A stretch of DNA of 64,000 bases from contig NZ_JAQQKW010000002.1 in assembly GCF_028550395.1 (NCBI RefSeq), positions 1 through 64,000 on the forward strand, in the 5' to 3' direction. Each line of letters starts with the position of its first letter. Positions within the stretch are counted from its first letter, which is position 1. The notes under the pieces are model-generated. The model had not been told where the DNA came from. It searched no databases and saw nothing but the letters and a program-made list of their open reading frames with translations. Shown here one piece after another: positions 26,208 through 35,011 of the stretch. Source of the stretch: Asticcacaulis currens. GTDB taxonomy: Bacteria; Pseudomonadota; Alphaproteobacteria; Caulobacterales; Caulobacteraceae. The position numbers and the translations under genes were made by a program.

Positions 26208-26762
26208 GTGCGGGCAGGTTTGAAGGCAGCGGGAACGATGGCTGCGGTGCTCTGCGCCGCGCTACCGGCGGCGGCTCAGGTGTTCGAAGTCGGCACCGAT
26301 GGCAGCTACAGCCCTCTGTGCGCGTCTCTGCCGCCCATGGCGCACCGTTCGACCGCCACACCCTATCAGACCTTCATTGAGTCGGCGGCTACCCGCTACA
26401 ATCTCAGCAGCGAGTTCCTCATTGCCGTCATCCGTCAGGAATCGGGCTTCAACCCAGCGGCCGTGTCGCCTCGCGGCGCCATCGGCCTGATGCAACTCAT
26501 GCCGGCCACCGCCGCCGAATTGGGTATTGATCCGTTCGATCCGGCGGCAAACATATATGGCGGAGCGGCCTATCTGCGTCGTCAGCTCGACCGCTTCGAT
26601 GGCCGCATTGATCTGGCGCTGGCGGCCTATAATGCTGGTGCCGGAGCGGTCAACCGCCACGGCGGTGTGCCCCCCTATGCCGAAACCCAGGCCTATGTCG
26701 CCCGAAGCCTTGACCGCCTCAGCGCAAAGACCGATCCTCAACCGACCGAGACCTGCTCGTAA
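26208..26762 (+). CDS. virB1: VirB1-type lytic transglycosylase
   Basis: The start is GTG 26208, six bases after AAGGAG (26196-26201). Upstream in-frame starts lie before or at this ribosome site and are rejected. The 184-residue product has a signal peptide (about 1-24) and one SLT domain: catalytic glutamate in AVIRQESGFNP, then GAIGLMQLMPATAAELGI and LALAAYNAGAGAV. It opens peptidoglycan so the secretion channel can be built. It is the first gene of the VirB operon; virB2 starts 10 nt later. Cysteines near residue 40 and at the C-terminus may pair. Confidence 0.93.
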   Translation: MRAGLKAAGTMAAVLCAALPAAAQVFEVGTDGSYSPLCASLPPMAHRSTATPYQTFIESAATRYNLSSEFLIAVIRQESGFNPAAVSPRGAIGLMQLMPATAAELGIDPFDPAANIYGGAAYLRRQLDRFDGRIDLALAAYNAGAGAVNRHGGVPPYAETQAYVARSLDRLSAKTDPQPTETCS

Positions 26763-26772
26763 GGACAAGACT

Positions 26773-27063
26773 ATGAACGCCCGTAAATTCCTACCCGCCC
26801 TTCTTTCCCTGCTGGCCGCCTCTCCGGCCTTTGCGCAGGATCCCGCCGGCTCCAGTCCCATCGTCAACGCTTTGGGCTGGATTCAGGGCACGCTGCTCGG
26901 CAATGTGGCCACGGCTGTAGCTGTGATCGCCGTGGCCGCTGTTGGCTTCATGATGTTGTCGGGCCGTATGAACTGGCGCTTCGGGGCCACCGTCATTCTT
27001 GGCATCTTCATTCTGTTCGGCGCGGCGACCATCGTGGCAGGTATCCGCACGGCGGTGGGGTGA
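26773..27063 (+). CDS. virB2: VirB2-type pilin
   Basis: A 96-residue protein with a cleavable signal (ending AFAQ) and a mature part of two hydrophobic helices (LGWIQGTLLGNVATAVAVIAVAAVGFMML and GATVILGIFILFGAATIVAGI) separated by the short polar loop SGRMNWRF. This is the TrbC/VirB2 pattern. It would form the pilus or inner channel fibre. AAGGAC precedes ATG 26773. virB3 starts 3 nt after its stop. Confidence 0.93.
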   Translation: MNARKFLPALLSLLAASPAFAQDPAGSSPIVNALGWIQGTLLGNVATAVAVIAVAAVGFMMLSGRMNWRFGATVILGIFILFGAATIVAGIRTAVG

Positions 27064-27066
27064 GGC

Positions 27067-27363
27067 ATGAGCGAGGATAATGTCGCTCTGGTCAAGGCGC
27101 CCATTTTCCGGGCGCTGACCCAGCCGCAGATGTTTGCAGGTGTGACCTATTCCTATTTCATCCTCAACTTCATGATCACCACCGAGGCCTTCCTGGTCAC
27201 GCGGTCGTTCTGGGCTCTGGGGATTGCCGTCCTGGTGCACGTGGTGGGCTATCTGGCCTGCCTGCGTGAGCCACGCCTGTTCGACCTGTGGTTCACCAAG
27301 GTGAGCCGCACCCCGCGCATCCGGAACTACAGGTTCTGGCGCTGCAACTCGTACCAGCCGTAA
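27067..27363 (+). CDS. virB3: VirB3 inner-membrane protein
   Basis: A 98-residue protein. APIFRALTQPQMFAGVTYSYFILNF and a second hydrophobic stretch (FWALGIAVLVHVVGYLACL) followed by REPRLFDLWF match VirB3/TrbD. It sits in the inner membrane and is tied to the VirB4 ATPase, with which it is fused in some systems. virB4 begins 26 nt downstream. Confidence 0.93.
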   Translation: MSEDNVALVKAPIFRALTQPQMFAGVTYSYFILNFMITTEAFLVTRSFWALGIAVLVHVVGYLACLREPRLFDLWFTKVSRTPRIRNYRFWRCNSYQP

Positions 27364-27389
27364 CGTCTGGTCATCCGTAAGGTTTTCGC

Positions 27390-29816
27390 ATGAGTAACGG
27401 CCTGTTCGGGCAAGTCATGAGTTTGGGCGCCAGGGAGCAGCGGATCGGTGACCGCCTGCCCTATGCGCACCTTTATAATGACCACACGGTTACCCTGCGC
27501 GACGGGTCGCTGATGCAGGCCCTCTATATCGACGGTTTCGGCTTCGAGACAGCGGACACGACCGATCTCAACAGCCTGCACGCCCTGCGGGAAAGCGCAT
27601 TGCGCGCCATCGGCGATTCACGGCTGGTGCTGCATCACCACATTCTGCGCCGCAAAGTGTCGGTGACCAGCAGCGGTCAGTATGACGACCCCATAGCGGG
27701 CTATATCAATGATCGCTGGCAGGATCGTCTGCAATCGCGAGAACTGTTCGTCAACGACCTGTTTATCACCATTCTGCGCCGCCCGGCGCGCGGCAAGGCG
27801 GGGCTTTCCGAAAGCCTCGGCAAACTGTTTGGCGCGCAGTCCGGTGCCGATCGCGACGGCCTGGGGGCGGAACTGCGCGACCTTGACGCGGCGCGCGAAG
27901 CCCTGATGGCGGCGCTGGGGCGCTATGGCCCGCGGCTTCTCACCTCTTATGAAACGCGTGGCGGGCGTTGTTCCGAACCGCTGGAACTGCTGTCGGCGCT
28001 GATGCATGGTGAGATGCGCCCGGTGCTCAAGCCCGATCCGCTGGCGCGTGACGATGTGGGACAATACCTCCCCTATCAGCGCCTGAGCTTCGGCGTCGAT
28101 GCCTATGAGTTGAAAAGCGCGGGCGGAGACAAATCGTTCGGTGCGCTCGTCTCGGTGAAGGAATATCCGCCGCAGGCCGCGCCGGGGATGCTGGATGCCC
28201 TGCTGCACCTGCCGTATGAAATGACCGTGTCCCAGAGCTTCCAGTTCGTCGATCGTCAGATCGGTCTGGAGCGCGTCAATCTGGCCTTGCGCCGTCTGCG
28301 CGCCGCCGATGACGACGGCATTACCCTGCGCGCCGGACTGATGGCTGCCAAGGATGAGCTCGCCTCGGGCCAGACGGCTTTGGGCGAGCATCACCTGACC
28401 GTCTGCGTGCGCGCACCGGGCCTCAGCGCTCTTGATCAGGCGGCCGCGCAGGTGACCTCGGCTCTGGCCGATACGGGGGCCGTGGCGGTCCGCGAAGACA
28501 TCAATCTCGAACCCGCCTTCTGGGCTCAATTCCCGGGCAACGAAGCCTATATTGCGCGCAAGGCCCTGATCTCGGTCTCGGCCTTTGCCGGTCTGGCCAG
28601 CCTGCACGGCTTTGCTCTGGGTCAGGCCACCGGCAACCACTGGGGCGAAGCGATCACCGTCTTTGAGACGACGGCGGCCACGCCCTACTTCTTTAACTTC
28701 CACGCTTCGGACCTCGGCAACTTCACCCTGATCGGACCGTCGGGATCGGGGAAGACCGTGGTGCTCAACTTCCTCGCCGCGCAGGCCCAGAAGGCGCGTC
28801 CGCGCACCATCATCTTTGACAAGGATCGCGGCTCAGAAATCTTTATCCGCGCTATCGGCGGCCACTACGCCACCCTGCGCGCCGGGGAACCCAGCGGCTT
28901 CAACCCGCTGCAACTGCCCGACAGCGCCCTCAATCGCGGCTTCCTGCGCGACCTGCTGTCGCGCCTGATCGCGGGCGAAGGCCCGACCCTGCCGCCGGAA
29001 GACGACGCCATCATCGCCTCGGCCATCGACGCCATGTACGCACAGGCCCCGGCCTATCGCCGCCTGCGCTATTTTCAGGAGCTTCTCGGGGGCTTCCGTC
29101 GCCCCAGCCAGACCGATCTGGCGGCGCGTCTGGCCCCTTGGGTGGGATCGGGTGAATGGGCGTGGCTGTTCGATAACGAGGCGGATCAACTCGACCTGTC
29201 GGCGCGCGTTCTGGGCTTCGACATGACGCAGTTCTTAGACGCGCCGGTCCTGCGCGGGCCGATCATGATGTACCTCTTCCACCGGATCGAAGAGCGTCTG
29301 GACGGTACCCCGGCCATGATCCTGATCGACGAGGGCTGGAAGGCGCTGGACGATGAGGTGTTTGCCGCGCGCATCCGCGACTGGATGAAGACGCTCAGAA
29401 AGCGTAACGCCATCCTCGGTTTCGGCACGCAAAGCGCCGGGGACGCCCTCGACAGCCGCATCTCTTCGGCGATCATCGAGCAGGCGGCGACGCAGATCTT
29501 CATGCCCAATCCGCGCGCCCGCTTCGAAGACTATGGCGAAGGCTTCGGCCTCAGCGCTCACGAGGTCGGTCTGGTGCGCGCCCTGCCGCCCCATTCGCGC
29601 GCCTTCCTCGTCAAGCACGGCAACCACTCGGTCGTGGCGCGTCTCGAGCTGTCGGGGACGCCGGAAATCCTGACCCTGCTTTCGGGGCGTGAATCGACGG
29701 TGCGCAAGCTGGACGAACTGCGTGAAACGCATGGTGACGCTCCCTCCGCATGGTTCGAAGCCCTCACCGGCACGCCGTGGCCCGGCTTTGGCCAAACGGA
29801 GCGTGTATCCGCATGA
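27390..29816 (+). CDS. virB4: VirB4 secretion ATPase
   Basis: An 808-residue cytoplasmic ATPase of the type IV machine. The N-terminal CagE/VirB4 domain (about 1-400) leads to the ATPase domain with Walker A GPSGSGKT (449-456) and Walker B in MILIDEGWKAL, followed by GFGTQSAGDAL. It powers pilus assembly and substrate passage. Its stop overlaps the virB6 start in ATGA, so no gene (such as virB5) lies between them. Confidence 0.96.
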   Translation: MSNGLFGQVMSLGAREQRIGDRLPYAHLYNDHTVTLRDGSLMQALYIDGFGFETADTTDLNSLHALRESALRAIGDSRLVLHHHILRRKVSVTSSGQYDDPIAGYINDRWQDRLQSRELFVNDLFITILRRPARGKAGLSESLGKLFGAQSGADRDGLGAELRDLDAAREALMAALGRYGPRLLTSYETRGGRCSEPLELLSALMHGEMRPVLKPDPLARDDVGQYLPYQRLSFGVDAYELKSAGGDKSFGALVSVKEYPPQAAPGMLDALLHLPYEMTVSQSFQFVDRQIGLERVNLALRRLRAADDDGITLRAGLMAAKDELASGQTALGEHHLTVCVRAPGLSALDQAAAQVTSALADTGAVAVREDINLEPAFWAQFPGNEAYIARKALISVSAFAGLASLHGFALGQATGNHWGEAITVFETTAATPYFFNFHASDLGNFTLIGPSGSGKTVVLNFLAAQAQKARPRTIIFDKDRGSEIFIRAIGGHYATLRAGEPSGFNPLQLPDSALNRGFLRDLLSRLIAGEGPTLPPEDDAIIASAIDAMYAQAPAYRRLRYFQELLGGFRRPSQTDLAARLAPWVGSGEWAWLFDNEADQLDLSARVLGFDMTQFLDAPVLRGPIMMYLFHRIEERLDGTPAMILIDEGWKALDDEVFAARIRDWMKTLRKRNAILGFGTQSAGDALDSRISSAIIEQAATQIFMPNPRARFEDYGEGFGLSAHEVGLVRALPPHSRAFLVKHGNHSVVARLELSGTPEILTLLSGRESTVRKLDELRETHGDAPSAWFEALTGTPWPGFGQTERVSA

Positions 29817-31078
29817 TGCCCCCGCCACCCGCCACCTGCCCCGGTATGCCGCTCAGCGGCGACACGGGTATTTCTGGCGCGCTGATGAGCGTGGACTGTC
29901 AGATCGGGCGCGTGGTCGAAGACAGCTTCGGGCGTTTGTTCGGCGATGGCGGCTATCTGGGCACGGCCCTGACCTTTTGCCTGACGCTCTATATTGCCTT
30001 TCTGGCCTTCGGACTGATCACCGGGCGCACGCGCCTGACGCTGACCACCATGACGCCGAAGGTGCTGGCTATCGGACTGGTCCTGACCTTCGTCACGGCC
30101 TGGCCCGCCTATCAGACCGTGGTCTATAACCTGCTGACGCGCGGCCCGGATGAGATCGCTGCCGCCCTGACGGGGTCTGACGAAGGGGCCAGCGCCGCCT
30201 TTGCCAAGCGACTCGACGTGCTGTTCTTGCACTTTGCCGATGCCGCCACTGCCTTTGAACAGACCTCGCAGGCGTCCCCTACAGCCGCACCGACGACCGC
30301 TCCCAGCGTACAAAACCCGCAGCCCGTCGCGCCGCCCATCCGTAATGGCAAGTCCTCGGCCTCGGACATGCTGTGGAGTTCGGGCCTGATCCTGCTGCTG
30401 TCCACCGTCGGCGTGCTGGTCCTGTCGCGCCTGATCCTGACGCTTCTGCTGGCCCTGGGGCCGCTGTTCGTCGTTTTTGCCCTCTTTACCCAGACACGCG
30501 GCCTGTTCGAAGGCTGGCTGCGTACATCCATCGGTTTTGCTTTTATCCCCATGCTGGTGACACTGGGCGGTTCGGCGGCCCTGTCGCTGCTGACGCCTGC
30601 CATTCTGGCCATATCCGGCGACCCGATGCAGACGGTGCGCGACATTCAGCCGATCGTGATTTTGTTCATGGGTTCCGTGATTTACGCGGCTTTCCTCATT
30701 ATGCTGATGGTGGTGGCCTTCAATATCGTCAAAAACTGGAACCCCTTGCGCGGTCGCGGCGACAGCGCCGCCGACGTGCAGGCCGCCGCCGTGACCTCCG
30801 CCGCCGTCATCGCCGCCGCCGGTGGCTCCACCCTCATCACGCAAGGTGGCGGGACGACCGGCCCCGGTGGTCGCAGCAGTAGCCGCGACACGCGGGTTCA
30901 GACCGTGACCACCACCCTTTCTTCTGCGCCACAGGCCGGACAACTGTCTGGCGGGGTGACGCGCCGACAGGGGCTCGGTCAGAGATTCCGAAGCGCCCCG
31001 GGCTCAGCGGCCCCGTCTTCTGCATCCCCCAAAACACCTCCGACCCCGACGCCCCTTTCAAAGGCCCCCGGTTCATGA
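29813..31078 (+). CDS. virB6: VirB6/TrbL-type polytopic membrane protein
   Basis: From the ATG at 29813 that overlaps the virB4 stop (ATGA), a 421-residue inner-membrane protein. Hydrophobic segments lie near residues 30-60, 70-95, 185-230, 240-270 and 280-310, with a Pro/Thr/Ala-rich periplasmic loop (PTAAPTTAPSVQNPQPV) between the second and third and a disordered Ala/Gly/Ser C-terminal tail. The central ALGPLFVVFALFTQTRGLFEGWLR matches the VirB6/TrbL core. It would form the inner-membrane channel. Its stop overlaps the virB9 start, leaving no room for virB7 or virB8. Confidence 0.9.
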   Translation: MMPPPPATCPGMPLSGDTGISGALMSVDCQIGRVVEDSFGRLFGDGGYLGTALTFCLTLYIAFLAFGLITGRTRLTLTTMTPKVLAIGLVLTFVTAWPAYQTVVYNLLTRGPDEIAAALTGSDEGASAAFAKRLDVLFLHFADAATAFEQTSQASPTAAPTTAPSVQNPQPVAPPIRNGKSSASDMLWSSGLILLLSTVGVLVLSRLILTLLLALGPLFVVFALFTQTRGLFEGWLRTSIGFAFIPMLVTLGGSAALSLLTPAILAISGDPMQTVRDIQPIVILFMGSVIYAAFLIMLMVVAFNIVKNWNPLRGRGDSAADVQAAAVTSAAVIAAAGGSTLITQGGGTTGPGGRSSSRDTRVQTVTTTLSSAPQAGQLSGGVTRRQGLGQRFRSAPGSAAPSSASPKTPPTPTPLSKAPGS

Positions 31079-31914
31079 CCTTCGCCCGTTCCCTTTCCCT
31101 GATGATCGCCGTGCCCCTGCTGGCCGTCGCGCCCGCTCAGGCGCAGGACAGCCGCATCCGCACCATCACCTATGCCGATGGCGAGGTTATCCGCCTCGAC
31201 ACCTGCGTCAGCTTTCAGACCATGATCACCTTCGCCGGCAACGAAAAGATCGAGAATGTCGCCGTGGGCGATGCCGCCCAGTGGCAGGCGACGCCTAACA
31301 AGCGCGGTAATCTGATCTTTGTGAAGCCGTTTCAGCGCGGCGCCTTCACCAATATGTCGATTGTCACCAATCGTCGCACCTACGCCTTTGAACTGCGCAC
31401 CAAGGATGCGGCGGCGTGCAAGCGCGGTGAAGTCATCTACGATCTGCGCTTTACCTACCCCAAGGACGAGCAGGAAGCCCGCGAAGCCGCCGAAAAGTCC
31501 GCTGCCGCCCCGGTGACACCGGCCAAACCCGTCTCCACCCTTCCGGAAAAGCGCAACACCAACTATACCTATGCCGGTGACCCGTCTCTGGTGCCCATGC
31601 GGTTGTTCGACGACGGGCAATCGACCTATCTCCTTTGGGGGGAAGGCGTACCTTTTCCAGCCATCTATGCCGTTCTGGATGGTAAGGAGACTCTGGTCAA
31701 TTTCGGTTACCGCGAAGGCTTTATCGTCATCGAACAGGTCGGTCCGGCCTTTGTGCTGCGCCGGGGCGACCTGACAGCTACGGTCTATAATGACGCCTAT
31801 GTCCCGCCCGCGCTCGATGCCCTGTCGCCGCAGCCGCGGCCCGAAACCCTGCGTAAGGCCGATGCCGCGACCACGAAGAAGCGTACCGGCTGGTTCGGGC
31901 GCAAGGAGGACTGA
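31075..31914 (+). CDS. virB9: VirB9 core-complex protein
   Basis: A 279-residue periplasmic protein with a signal peptide ending AQAQ, an N-terminal beta domain with ITYADGEVIRLDTCVSFQTMITFAGNEKI and a C-terminal domain (about 165-250) YTYAGDPSLVPMRLFDDGQSTYLLW, both typical of VirB9/CagX. It forms the outer-membrane core ring with VirB10 and normally VirB7. C43 and C121 might pair with each other; no VirB7 lipoprotein gene is present nearby. The start overlaps virB6 by ATGA, and virB10 follows after 2 nt. Confidence 0.95.
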   Translation: MTFARSLSLMIAVPLLAVAPAQAQDSRIRTITYADGEVIRLDTCVSFQTMITFAGNEKIENVAVGDAAQWQATPNKRGNLIFVKPFQRGAFTNMSIVTNRRTYAFELRTKDAAACKRGEVIYDLRFTYPKDEQEAREAAEKSAAAPVTPAKPVSTLPEKRNTNYTYAGDPSLVPMRLFDDGQSTYLLWGEGVPFPAIYAVLDGKETLVNFGYREGFIVIEQVGPAFVLRRGDLTATVYNDAYVPPALDALSPQPRPETLRKADAATTKKRTGWFGRKED

Positions 31915-31916
31915 GC

Positions 31917-33014
31917 ATGAAGACCCGTCTCCCCTCCAACGACCCGCAAAGCGATCCACGTAAGACGACAGACCGTTCGGATCTGGGCGTGGCCTCGGTC
32001 AATGCCCTGCCGCAGGTGGCTTCGAAATCGTCCCTGAAGGACAGTCTGGTCATGGCTGGCGGTCTTATGGGGGCTGTGTTTCTGGGCGCGCTCACTCTGG
32101 TGTTCATGAACAACAACCGTCAGGCGGCGCAATCCCGGCCACCACAGGCGCAACCGGCACAACCCATGCCGCAGCCGCCGGGACAGAACGGCACGGTGGT
32201 CGAACTGCCGCCCGTGGCCCTGCCCGAAGGCCCACCCGTGGCGCAGCCGCAACCGCCTCAGGCGGGCGGGGCCGCGCCTGTGGCCGACGCCAATAATGCC
32301 CGCGCCAATGCCCTGATCTACGACGTTTCGGCCCCCGACCCTGACCCAACCGCAAGCGCCACTCAGGCCGCCGCCGCGCCGGCCCGCGCCGAAGGCAATG
32401 TCATGGACGGCAATTCCGTCGGCGCACTGACGAGCCTCGATCCCACTCGTCAGGTCCGTGCCACGCGTATCACCACGCCGTCGCGCACGGTGTCGCAGGG
32501 CACCCTGATCCCGGCGGTGCTGGAAACGGCGCTCAATTCCGACCTACCCGGCTATACGCGCGCCCTCGTCTCGCGCGATGTGCGCAGCTTTGACGGCACG
32601 CGCGTCCTGATTCCGCGCGGCTCGCGCCTGATCGGGTCTTACCGCTCAGGCCTGCAAAGCGGGCAGAATCGTCTGTTCATCACCTGGTCGCGTCTGATCC
32701 GCCCGGATGGCACGGCTATCGTGCTGACCGACCCCTCGACCGATAATCTGGGTCAGGCGGGTCAAACCGGAGAGGTCGATACGCACTTCTTCAAGCGCTT
32801 CGGCTCGGCCATGCTGCTGTCGATCATTGGCGGCCTCGCCAATTCGTCGACCGGCGGGGACCGCAACACCATCGTCATCGGCACGGCACAAGGGGCCAAT
32901 AATGCCGCCACCGCCGCGCTTCAGGCCGATTCCAAAATTGGCCCCACCGTGCGCGTGGCGCAGGGCACGCCGATTCAGGTCTTCGTTTCCCGCGATCTCG
33001 ACTTCTCCCTATGA
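31917..33014 (+). CDS. virB10: VirB10 core-complex protein
   Basis: A 365-residue bitopic protein: cytoplasmic N-terminus, one transmembrane helix (about 44-62), a long Pro/Gln-rich periplasmic linker (about 68-130) and a C-terminal TrbI/VirB10 barrel (about 170-360) with GTLIPAVLETALNSDLPGY, SYRSGLQSGQNRLFITWSR and the final QVFVSRDLDFS. It spans the envelope and gates the outer-membrane pore. Its stop overlaps the virB11 start (ATGA). Confidence 0.96.
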   Translation: MKTRLPSNDPQSDPRKTTDRSDLGVASVNALPQVASKSSLKDSLVMAGGLMGAVFLGALTLVFMNNNRQAAQSRPPQAQPAQPMPQPPGQNGTVVELPPVALPEGPPVAQPQPPQAGGAAPVADANNARANALIYDVSAPDPDPTASATQAAAAPARAEGNVMDGNSVGALTSLDPTRQVRATRITTPSRTVSQGTLIPAVLETALNSDLPGYTRALVSRDVRSFDGTRVLIPRGSRLIGSYRSGLQSGQNRLFITWSRLIRPDGTAIVLTDPSTDNLGQAGQTGEVDTHFFKRFGSAMLLSIIGGLANSSTGGDRNTIVIGTAQGANNAATAALQADSKIGPTVRVAQGTPIQVFVSRDLDFSL

Positions 33015-33997
33015 CCGAAACCCTACCGACCGAAGGCGTCTATCTCAAGGCCTATATGGCCCCCTTCCGGCAGTGGCTCGACCGCGCCGAAGTCACTGAG
33101 GTCATGGTCAATCGTCCCGGCGAGGTTTGGGTCGAAGTCAGCGGTCAGCCCCATATGCAGCGCTTCGACGCGCCCGACATCGACGACGGCCTGCTCAACC
33201 GGCTGGCGGCGCAGATCGCGCGCATCAGCCATCAGGGCATCAACCGCGAGAACCCTATGCTGGCCGCGACCCTGCCGTCGGGCGAGCGCGTGCAGATCGT
33301 CGGCCCGCCTGCCACACGCCGCCACTGGGCCATCGCCATTCGTCGGCACCTGATGGTGAACCGGCCGCTGGAAGCCTATGATCGTGGGCCTATCCGCGCT
33401 CCGGCCTATGGCAATCCGGCCGACGAACAGCGCGCCGCTCGCGCCAATCCGGTCGCTTTCCTCAAACAGGCGGTAACCGAGCGTAAGACCATCCTGATTT
33501 CGGGCGGCACCTCATCGGGCAAGACGACCTTCCTCAATGCGCTTTTGAGCGCTGTGCCCAATGAGGAGCGCGTTATTTTGGTTGAAGACACACCGGAAAT
33601 CGCGGTCCACCAACCGAACGCGCTGGGTCTTGTGGCCGTCAAGGGTGAACTGGGCGAAGCCAAGGTGACTGTCAATGACCTGTTGCAGGCGTCGTTGCGC
33701 CTGCGCCCGGATCGCATCATCGTGGGCGAAATCCGTGGGGCCGAGGCCGTGACCTTCCTGCGCGCCATCAATACCGGCCACCCCGGCTCCTTCACTACGG
33801 TCCACGCCAACACACCGCAGGGCGCGCTGGAACAGATTGCCCTGATGGTGATGCAGACCGGCATGGCCCTGTCGCGGCCCGAAACCATCGCCTATGCGTC
33901 AGGTTTGATCGACGTGGTGGTGCAGTTGTCGAAGGCAGGGGGCGAACGCGGCATTGCCGACATCATGCTGCCGCGCGCGCATCTGGCGTCCGTGTAA
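33011..33997 (+). CDS. virB11: VirB11 secretion ATPase
   Basis: A 328-residue hexameric AAA-type ATPase at the inner face of the channel. An N-terminal domain (about 15-130) is followed by Walker A GGTSSGKT (165-172), an Asp box (VEDTPEI), LRLRPDRIIVGEIRGAE and a His box (GHPGSFTTVHAN). All catalytic motifs are intact. It is the last gene of the operon; no virD4 coupling protein follows. Confidence 0.96.
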   Translation: MTETLPTEGVYLKAYMAPFRQWLDRAEVTEVMVNRPGEVWVEVSGQPHMQRFDAPDIDDGLLNRLAAQIARISHQGINRENPMLAATLPSGERVQIVGPPATRRHWAIAIRRHLMVNRPLEAYDRGPIRAPAYGNPADEQRAARANPVAFLKQAVTERKTILISGGTSSGKTTFLNALLSAVPNEERVILVEDTPEIAVHQPNALGLVAVKGELGEAKVTVNDLLQASLRLRPDRIIVGEIRGAEAVTFLRAINTGHPGSFTTVHANTPQGALEQIALMVMQTGMALSRPETIAYASGLIDVVVQLSKAGGERGIADIMLPRAHLASV

Positions 33998-34042
33998 CCG
34001 GCCGGAAATATTCAGATATCAAGATTCGCCGTAATCCACCGT

Positions 34043-34069
34043 CATTGATGAGATCAGTCTTCATCAATG
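34043..34069. promoter_or_regulatory. Dyad in the leader of the dioxygenase-like gene
   Basis: CATTGATGA/TCATCAATG (34043-34051/34061-34069) is a perfect 9-bp inverted repeat ending 13 nt before ATG 34083. No T run follows, so an operator or leader structure is more likely than a virB terminator. Confidence 0.4.
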
Positions 34070-34082
34070 TAAATGGAACAGC

Positions 34083-35009
34083 ATGACACATTCCGACCGC
34101 CCCGAAGCGCCCTATCATAAGGACGAAGGCAGCCTTCAGGACCTTATCCAGTTTGTCTCCCGTCGCCGAACGCTGGGTATGTTGGGAACCCTTGCCTTTG
34201 GGGCCAGTTCTGTGGCGGCGTGCGGTGGAAGTGGCGACGGTGGCTCAACCTCCACAAGCGTAGCCACATCATCGTCTTCATCATCTTCGGCCAGTTCATC
34301 CTCCAGCAACAGTTCATCTTCGAGCAGTTCAACCTCCGCAAGCGGCACCTGCACAACCTTTTCAAATGAAACTGAGGGACCATATCCCGGCGACGGTTCC
34401 AACACCGTCTCTGGCAGCATCATCAACGCACTGGCCATCTCAGGCATCAATCGTTCAGATATACGCACTTCGGTGGGATCAGCCTCAGGTACGGCACCGG
34501 GCCTGCCCCTGACCCTGACCATATCGCTGGTCAACTCAGGCACCGGCTGTACGCCGCTTGCCGGTTATGTGGTTTACATCTGGCATTGCACGCGAGACGG
34601 GCTCTATTCGCTCTATTCCTCGACCCTAACCGCCCAGAACTATCTGCGCGGGATACAGGTCACGGACTCAAGCGGTAAGGTCACCTTCACCACCATCTTC
34701 CCCGGCTGTTATACCGGCCGCATGCCGCATATCCATGTTGAGGTCTATCCCAGCCTGGCCGCCGCGACCAGCTACGCCAACAAGATCAAGACAACGCAAT
34801 TCGCGCTGGATCGGACGGTCTGTTCGACGGTTTACAGTACGGTCTCAGGATACAGTGCCTCGACCACGGCCCTGAACGGCATCACCTTTGCCACGGACAA
34901 TGTCTTCAGTGACCTGTCGTCATCGCAACTGGCTGCGCAGACGATCAGTCTGAGCGGTGACACGACCAACGGTTATACCGGCCCCATCACGCTTGGGATC
35001 AAGATCTGA
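34083..35009 (+). CDS. Exported intradiol ring-cleavage dioxygenase-like lipoprotein
   Basis: A 308-residue protein. A Tat-like RRR segment and hydrophobic stretch end at the lipobox-like SSVAACGG (about 40-47). A Ser-rich linker (about 55-88) then leads to an intradiol dioxygenase fold. Motifs include FSNETEGPYPGDGSN, GYVVYIWHCTRDGLYS, and FTTIFPGCYTGRMPHIHVEVY, whose Tyr and two His (HxH) match the known Fe(III) ligands. The family opens catechols between the two hydroxyls, but surface-anchored members of unknown role are common. The substrate-binding N-terminal helices of true protocatechuate enzymes are absent. Aromatic lignin products are a possible target. Confidence 0.85.
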   Translation: MTHSDRPEAPYHKDEGSLQDLIQFVSRRRTLGMLGTLAFGASSVAACGGSGDGGSTSTSVATSSSSSSSASSSSSNSSSSSSSTSASGTCTTFSNETEGPYPGDGSNTVSGSIINALAISGINRSDIRTSVGSASGTAPGLPLTLTISLVNSGTGCTPLAGYVVYIWHCTRDGLYSLYSSTLTAQNYLRGIQVTDSSGKVTFTTIFPGCYTGRMPHIHVEVYPSLAAATSYANKIKTTQFALDRTVCSTVYSTVSGYSASTTALNGITFATDNVFSDLSSSQLAAQTISLSGDTTNGYTGPITLGIKI

Positions 35010-35011
35010 CC

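Noticed and set aside
26208-33997. The VirB operon as a complete conjugative transfer region
   Set aside because: No relaxase, coupling protein, oriT-like structure or integrase is visible, so a conjugative element is not supported in this window.
34250-34350. Serine-codon run as a possible repeat or CRISPR-like tract
   Set aside because: It is an in-frame low-complexity linker in an exported protein; the codons vary and there are no spacers.
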